From Microbacterium memoriense (GTDB lineage Bacteria; Actinomycetota; Actinomycetes; Actinomycetales; Microbacteriaceae): 64,000 nt of DNA. The position numbers and the translations under genes were made by a program. The notes under the pieces were generated by a model. That model made no database searches. It saw nothing but the letters and a program-made list of their open reading frames with translations, and was not told the origin of the DNA. Shown here piece by piece: positions 60,388-64,000 of this stretch (position 1 is the stretch's first letter; each line of letters starts with the position of its first letter). The stretch spans positions 124,001 to 188,000 of the forward strand of contig NZ_JAODOR010000003.1 in NCBI RefSeq assembly GCF_025398275.1. Reading direction: 5' to 3'.

Positions 60388-61710
60388 TCACTCCTGACCG
60401 CGTTGCGCGAGAAGTCGGCGCAAGCCATCGCCGATGTGTGCCGAATCCGCGGTGACAAGAGCGCCATCGCGCACCACGGCTGTGCCGGCCACGAACACGT
60501 CACGGGGGCGGCGCCCGGGCGAGGCCCACAGCAGGCCCGCAACCGGGTCGGCGACGCCCGCGTCGGCGACGCCCGAGACATCCCAGATGCACACGTCAGC
60601 GGCCGCACCGGGGCGCAGGTGTCCGAGTTCGCTCCGGCCGAGGCCTCGGGCAGATTCTTCCGTCGCCATCGCGAGTACCGAGCGCGCCGACAGAGCGGGG
60701 CCGATGAGGCCCGACACCTGCATCGCCAGGCGCGCGTCTGCCCACAGGTGTCCGGCATCGTTGGAGCCGCCTCCGCTCGTGCCGAGCCCGACAGCGACGC
60801 CCGCTGCCTGCAGATCGGCGACGGGCGCGACTCCCCAGCCCATCGGCACATCGCAGCCGGGCGCGTGCGTTGCCGAGGCGCCGCGAGCCGCAATCCGTGC
60901 GATCTCGTCTGCGGTGACCCCGCACAGATGGGCGAGTGTGACGTCGGGGGCAAGCCAACCCCATTCGTCGAGCAGGTCCAAGGGGCGGCGGCCGAAGCGC
61001 TCTTGGGCGACCGTGACATCCACCTGTTCGTTGGCTTGAGTGCGGCGCCGAAGGCCGTGCTGTGCGGCGACCTCGCCGAGCAGAGCAAACGTCTCGGCCG
61101 GATCGGAATGCACGCCAGCGGGGCCAACGGCCAGCTGCAGCATCCCGCCACGGGTCACGCCGCTGACATCCGAATCAGACAACCATGCGCTCGCGATCGC
61201 CTCGGCGCTGGCCGCCGCTTCCTGCGGATCGTCGCGCGCGGCGCCGCGCACGAACACCAGGCGCCCGCCGAGCTGTTCCGCGGCATCCGCGGTCGCGGTC
61301 GCGAGTGCGAGGCTGTCGGCTCCGGCCGGCCACGTGAGGTGATGATCGGCGACGGTCGTCACGCCCGCGAGCAGGCCCTCGGCTACGCCGACGGATGCCG
61401 CGGCCCGCGCGAGCTCTGCGTCGACTCCGATACGCGAATATGCCGCGGCCATTGTCGGCAGCCAGGTGGCCATGGGGACGCTCCGCGTGCCGGGGAGTGT
61501 CCGGAACGCGCTTTGCAGCAAGTGATGGTGCGCGTTGATCAGCCCCGGGGTGAGGACGCAGCCGGTGGCGTCGATCTCGATCTCGTCGCCGCGTGCGTGC
61601 TCGTGGACGACTCCGTCGCGAATAATCAGCTCGGCGCCGGCTGCGAGCTCAACACCCCCGCCGATCACGATGGCGACGGCACCCGTGAATCGATAGCCGG
61701 TCGAGCTCAC
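60388..61710 (-). CDS. TRZ/ATZ-type amidohydrolase with altered active site
   Basis: This 440-residue protein has the subtype III amidohydrolase fold of 8-oxoguanine, hydroxyatrazine and guanine deaminases. LTPGLINAHHHLLQSAFRT holds the H-x-H ligands (H61, H63). H261 (LAHLCGV) is present. However, the third metal ligand His of the usual HLAE is Gln225 (TQANE), and the catalytic/metal Asp in the canonical GTDG is Ser312 (GTSGGGSND). The frame is intact and long. It may be a changed-chemistry enzyme or a pseudoenzyme rather than a canonical deaminase. The GTG overlaps the MetV/MetF-like stop (GTGA). It is the last gene of the four-gene operon. Confidence 0.87.
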   Translation of the reverse strand: MSSTGYRFTGAVAIVIGGGVELAAGAELIIRDGVVHEHARGDEIEIDATGCVLTPGLINAHHHLLQSAFRTLPGTRSVPMATWLPTMAAAYSRIGVDAELARAAASVGVAEGLLAGVTTVADHHLTWPAGADSLALATATADAAEQLGGRLVFVRGAARDDPQEAAASAEAIASAWLSDSDVSGVTRGGMLQLAVGPAGVHSDPAETFALLGEVAAQHGLRRRTQANEQVDVTVAQERFGRRPLDLLDEWGWLAPDVTLAHLCGVTADEIARIAARGASATHAPGCDVPMGWGVAPVADLQAAGVAVGLGTSGGGSNDAGHLWADARLAMQVSGLIGPALSARSVLAMATEESARGLGRSELGHLRPGAAADVCIWDVSGVADAGVADPVAGLLWASPGRRPRDVFVAGTAVVRDGALVTADSAHIGDGLRRLLAQRGQE

Positions 61711-62762
61711 AGTTCCTCCTTCAGACGGTGCGCGATCTCGGCGAGACTCTGCGCATGTTCGGTCTCACGCCCGGGGGCCGCGCCGCCGGACAGATCGACC
61801 CCGACGACCCCCTCGATCTGAAGCATGGCCAGGGAGAGTGAGACGGCGGCGGCGATACCTGCTTCGCGGGGATCCGCCGCGCTGAGAATGCTCTCGAGAT
61901 AGCCGGGTGGCAACACGAGGGTCGTGAAAGTGCGGAGCAGGTGCGCAGACCCCTCGTCGAGCACGACCGGCACGCACGGGAGGAAGCCGGAGGTGCTCCC
62001 CAGCATCCGCGCCTGTGCAATGAAGCGCGCCACGGGTTCGGCGCCGCCGCAGTGATTGACAAAGCACAACTCTGCGCCCGCCTTCTCCTTTTCGCGGAGG
62101 CGAGCAGCCCGTCGATCGACCGGCGGAGTGGTGGGCGATTCCGCAACAGACACAAGATGCCCCGCGGCACGGGCCAGAGCGGTGAGCTCGGTCGCGTCGA
62201 GATCGAACACCGGCATGGCATCGGGACGTGAACCGGTATGGGTGTGGTCGCCCGTGATGCAATGAACGACACCGGCTCCGGCATGCGCGAGCCCGGCAAG
62301 CTCGCCTTCGAGCGCCACCCGGTTGCGGTCTCGACAGTTCAGCCCGATGAAGGGCAGCATGTCCGCGTCGGCGATCAAGCGGGCGCGATAGCTCGGTGCG
62401 AACTGCACGCGCGCGGGCCCCGCATCGCCGGAGAGGACGGCGTCGACTGGCCCAGCCATGGCCGCGACGCACTCCTCGAGCGAGCGCGCGTCGACCGCAC
62501 GCGCCGGAAAGTCCGCGACGACGAGAGGCCGCTCACCGAGCAGTGCGCGGACGCGCTCGGACCCGGCTGACGGTGACTGAACGACCGTCGGGGCGGGTGG
62601 CCTGCGCCACCCCACCGTGTCGATATCGACGAAGGCGCAGCGCGTCGCAGCGTCGATCTCACACGATCCGTCGAACCCGACGCCGCCGCATGGCCCATAG
62701 GTCATGTGCTTCGGGCACGACGAGCTGCTGTCAACCGGCAAGGAAGCGCCTCTCCCAACCAT
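61707..62762 (-). CDS. MetV/MetF-like methylenetetrahydrofolate reductase-family protein
   Basis: This protein of about 351 residues begins with a Cys-rich segment CPKHMTYGPCGGV...GSCE...RC (C16, C25, C34, C42 from the ATG at 62762). It matches the MTHFR C-terminal (MetV-type) domain signature. The rest is a MetF-like TIM barrel with GLNCRDRNRVALEGEL, CITGDHTHTGS, and KEKAGAELCFVNHCGG in the order seen in MTHFR. The catalytic FEFFPP region is diverged to VADFPAR. Possible starts are GTG 62807, ATG 62762 and TTG 62741 (with GGGAGAGG upstream); ATG is used. Likely flavin- and folate-dependent one-carbon chemistry. Confidence 0.82.
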   Translation of the reverse strand: MVGRGASLPVDSSSSCPKHMTYGPCGGVGFDGSCEIDAATRCAFVDIDTVGWRRPPAPTVVQSPSAGSERVRALLGERPLVVADFPARAVDARSLEECVAAMAGPVDAVLSGDAGPARVQFAPSYRARLIADADMLPFIGLNCRDRNRVALEGELAGLAHAGAGVVHCITGDHTHTGSRPDAMPVFDLDATELTALARAAGHLVSVAESPTTPPVDRRAARLREKEKAGAELCFVNHCGGAEPVARFIAQARMLGSTSGFLPCVPVVLDEGSAHLLRTFTTLVLPPGYLESILSAADPREAGIAAAVSLSLAMLQIEGVVGVDLSGGAAPGRETEHAQSLAEIAHRLKEEL

Positions 62763-63354
62763 CGGCGCGACGGGTGTATTCGACGCGCCTGCTCGCGGTG
62801 TCGTCACTGCCGAACCAGAAGGTCAGCCGGTCGGGGCGCACGAGGTAGCCGACCCACGAGGGTGGGGGAACGAAGCTTGCCTCCTGGGCGCTTGCAAAGT
62901 CGGCCCACGCGGCGACCCGCTCCGGCTGGGGAAGGGCCGCGAACTCGGGTGTGTTCTGCCACGCAAGCTGTTGCAGATAGGGCGGGCGTGCCGCGTAGGC
63001 CCGCCGCTGTTCGTCTGCGGATGCCGGTTCAGCGCGCCCTTGCACGACGAGCTGGTGGCGCGAGTCGGGGGTCGGCGTACCGAGAAGCGGAATGCACAGC
63101 GCGACGAGAGCAGACCGCGTGACCTGGGCGACCTTGCGCGATCGTGCGTCGGTGTGCCAGTAGAAGCCCTCGGCATCCCACTCCGACAGCAGCAGCGACC
63201 GGGCATCGGGCGCCCCGTTCTCATCGAGCGTCGCGAGCGTCATGAGTGGGCGCGCGGGGTCGTCGTTCGCGGGTAGCCAGACGGACAGGAGCCGCGACGG
63301 GTCGTCCGGGAGGTCGGCCCATTCGTCGGCAGAGAGTTCACCGTGCATGGTCAT
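62731..63354 (-). CDS. Pyridoxamine 5'-phosphate oxidase family flavoprotein
   Basis: This protein of about 207 residues has the split-barrel FMN-binding fold close to PdxH. PLMTLATLDENGAPDARSLLL and FYWHTDARSRKVAQ are FMN-contact blocks, and PPPSWVGYLVRPDRLTFWFG is near the C-terminus. The terminal R-L-x-P of PdxH is replaced by RRFLAG, so the substrate may differ. ATG 63354 overlaps the creatininase stop (ATGA), and its own stop lies within the next gene's 5' end. A function in a pathway with its operon partners rather than vitamin B6 synthesis is inferred. Confidence 0.87.
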   Translation of the reverse strand: MTMHGELSADEWADLPDDPSRLLSVWLPANDDPARPLMTLATLDENGAPDARSLLLSEWDAEGFYWHTDARSRKVAQVTRSALVALCIPLLGTPTPDSRHQLVVQGRAEPASADEQRRAYAARPPYLQQLAWQNTPEFAALPQPERVAAWADFASAQEASFVPPPSWVGYLVRPDRLTFWFGSDDTASRRVEYTRRADGWERRFLAG

Positions 63355-64000
63355 ACCGCCCTGGGGCCGATCGGCCATCTCGAGATCTCGTCGATTGTGG
63401 CGACGCCGTCCTCGACCAGCCGCGCCGCCAACGCGGCACCTTCCGCTGCGGTCGCCGTCGTCGGGTCGCCGATCACTCCACCCGACGCGAAGTCGTCCGA
63501 GCACCAGCCGAACTGCACGGGGCTCGCGGCGAAGCCGATGCGCTCGAAGCCCGCGAGTGCGTCGGGGACGGCACGAGTCGCAGCGGTCGTATCGACCAGG
63601 TCGGGCCGCAGGTGCATGAGCAGCGACGTCTCACCGTGCCCGCCGTGAATCCCGAAGCCGCGCTCATCGGGGCCAGCCGGGACTCGCACGCCGTCGAGGA
63701 AGGTGTTCAAGCCGAACTGGCGCCGCAACTCACGCAGCGCCACGTTGAGCGGGGCGATATTGCCCCCGTGCCCGTTGTAGAAGAGCACGGTGCGTGCCGG
63801 AGTCGCAGCGATCGAGCGGCCGAGGTCGACGAGGACTCGTGCGAACGTCTCTCCGGAGAGCCACAGGGTCCCGGGCGCCCACGCGTGTTCGTCCGACTTC
63901 GTCACGCCGAGCGCTGGCAGAAGCCACGCGTCGTGACCGGCCTGGGTCGCGGCATCCACGATGCGCGCGGCGATCTCTTCCGCCATCACGAGATCCGTCG
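63351..64000 (-). CDS. Creatininase family amidohydrolase (N-terminus outside window)
   Basis: The frame is open to the window edge; about 216 residues are seen and the usual LPxGxxEQHG metal segment must lie beyond. Visible family marks are the end of that region (TDLVMAEEIA), FYNGHGGN, and HGGHGETS with the metal-binding Glu, followed by LLMHLRPDLVD. Creatininase relatives hydrolyse cyclic amides (creatinine, formamidopyrimidine intermediates) or act in cofactor maturation (MftE). It is the most upstream visible gene of the four-gene operon. Confidence 0.92.
   Translation of the reverse strand, partial: TDLVMAEEIAARIVDAATQAGHDAWLLPALGVTKSDEHAWAPGTLWLSGETFARVLVDLGRSIAATPARTVLFYNGHGGNIAPLNVALRELRRQFGLNTFLDGVRVPAGPDERGFGIHGGHGETSLLMHLRPDLVDTTAATRAVPDALAGFERIGFAASPVQFGWCSDDFASGGVIGDPTTATAAEGAALAARLVEDGVATIDEISRWPIGPRAV

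Overview
The window is chromosomal DNA from a high-GC Gram-positive bacterium, most probably a Microbacteriaceae actinobacterium (Microbacterium or a close relative). The evidence is the roughly 68-70% GC composition, many GTG/TTG starts and overlapping ATGA/GTGA gene junctions. The housekeeping neighbourhoods are also actinobacterial: rsmE-HIT-phoH-ybeY-CBS protein-era, recO-uppS, dusB-dgt-dnaG, hrcA-dnaJ, fabG-DUF3099-SURF1, lepA-hemW and divergent glgC/glgA. TANNNT -10 elements sit 6-7 nt before many start codons, which implies frequent leaderless mRNAs. The species call is inference.

Layout. 1-5.8 kb: the end of a PatB-like aminotransferase, then a minus-strand ferric-siderophore import operon (binding lipoprotein, two FecCD permeases, FepC ATPase, siderophore-interacting reductase) behind a DtxR/IdeR-type iron box. 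5.8-16.7 kb: bioY, an ABC-F protein, a SURF1/DUF3099 cluster, fabG, an alpha/beta hydrolase, serB, glgC/glgA, a lone ABC ATPase, and ribosomal proteins L31 (type B) and S20. 16.9-23.7 kb: an MFS exporter, a second hydrolase and a giant secreted nuclease/5'-nucleotidase of about 1,580 residues. 23.9-34.8 kb: lepA, DUF1990, hemW, CIRCE-controlled hrcA-dnaJ, then the rsmE-to-era chain.

34.9 to about 46 kb is an accessory island between era and leuA/recO. It carries a type I restriction-modification system (hsdM, hsdS, a GIY-YIG/DUF4357 protein, hsdR). hsdR is separated from the other subunits by four minus-strand genes: an unrecognised two-gene pair, a PASTA protein with phage-exclusion-type Ltp repeats, and a DUF222-HNH nuclease. 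hsdM contains an in-frame copy of what looks like a palindromic interspersed element.

46.6-60.4 kb: leuA with a leucine-rich leader peptide and attenuator, TRIC channel/recO, uppS, a DsbA-like protein, glutathione peroxidase, dusB-dgt-dnaG, an ABC ATPase with altered catalytic residues, tRNA-Asn, a serine beta-lactamase-fold protein, def, a DMT/NIPA-like membrane protein and a CAT-anticodon tRNA. 60.4-64 kb: a tightly overlapping minus-strand operon (creatininase-family, PNPOx-family, MetV/MetF-like and an amidohydrolase lacking two canonical ligands). It does not match any pathway I know and is the best candidate for an undescribed metabolic system here. No intergenic stretch exceeds 300 bases.
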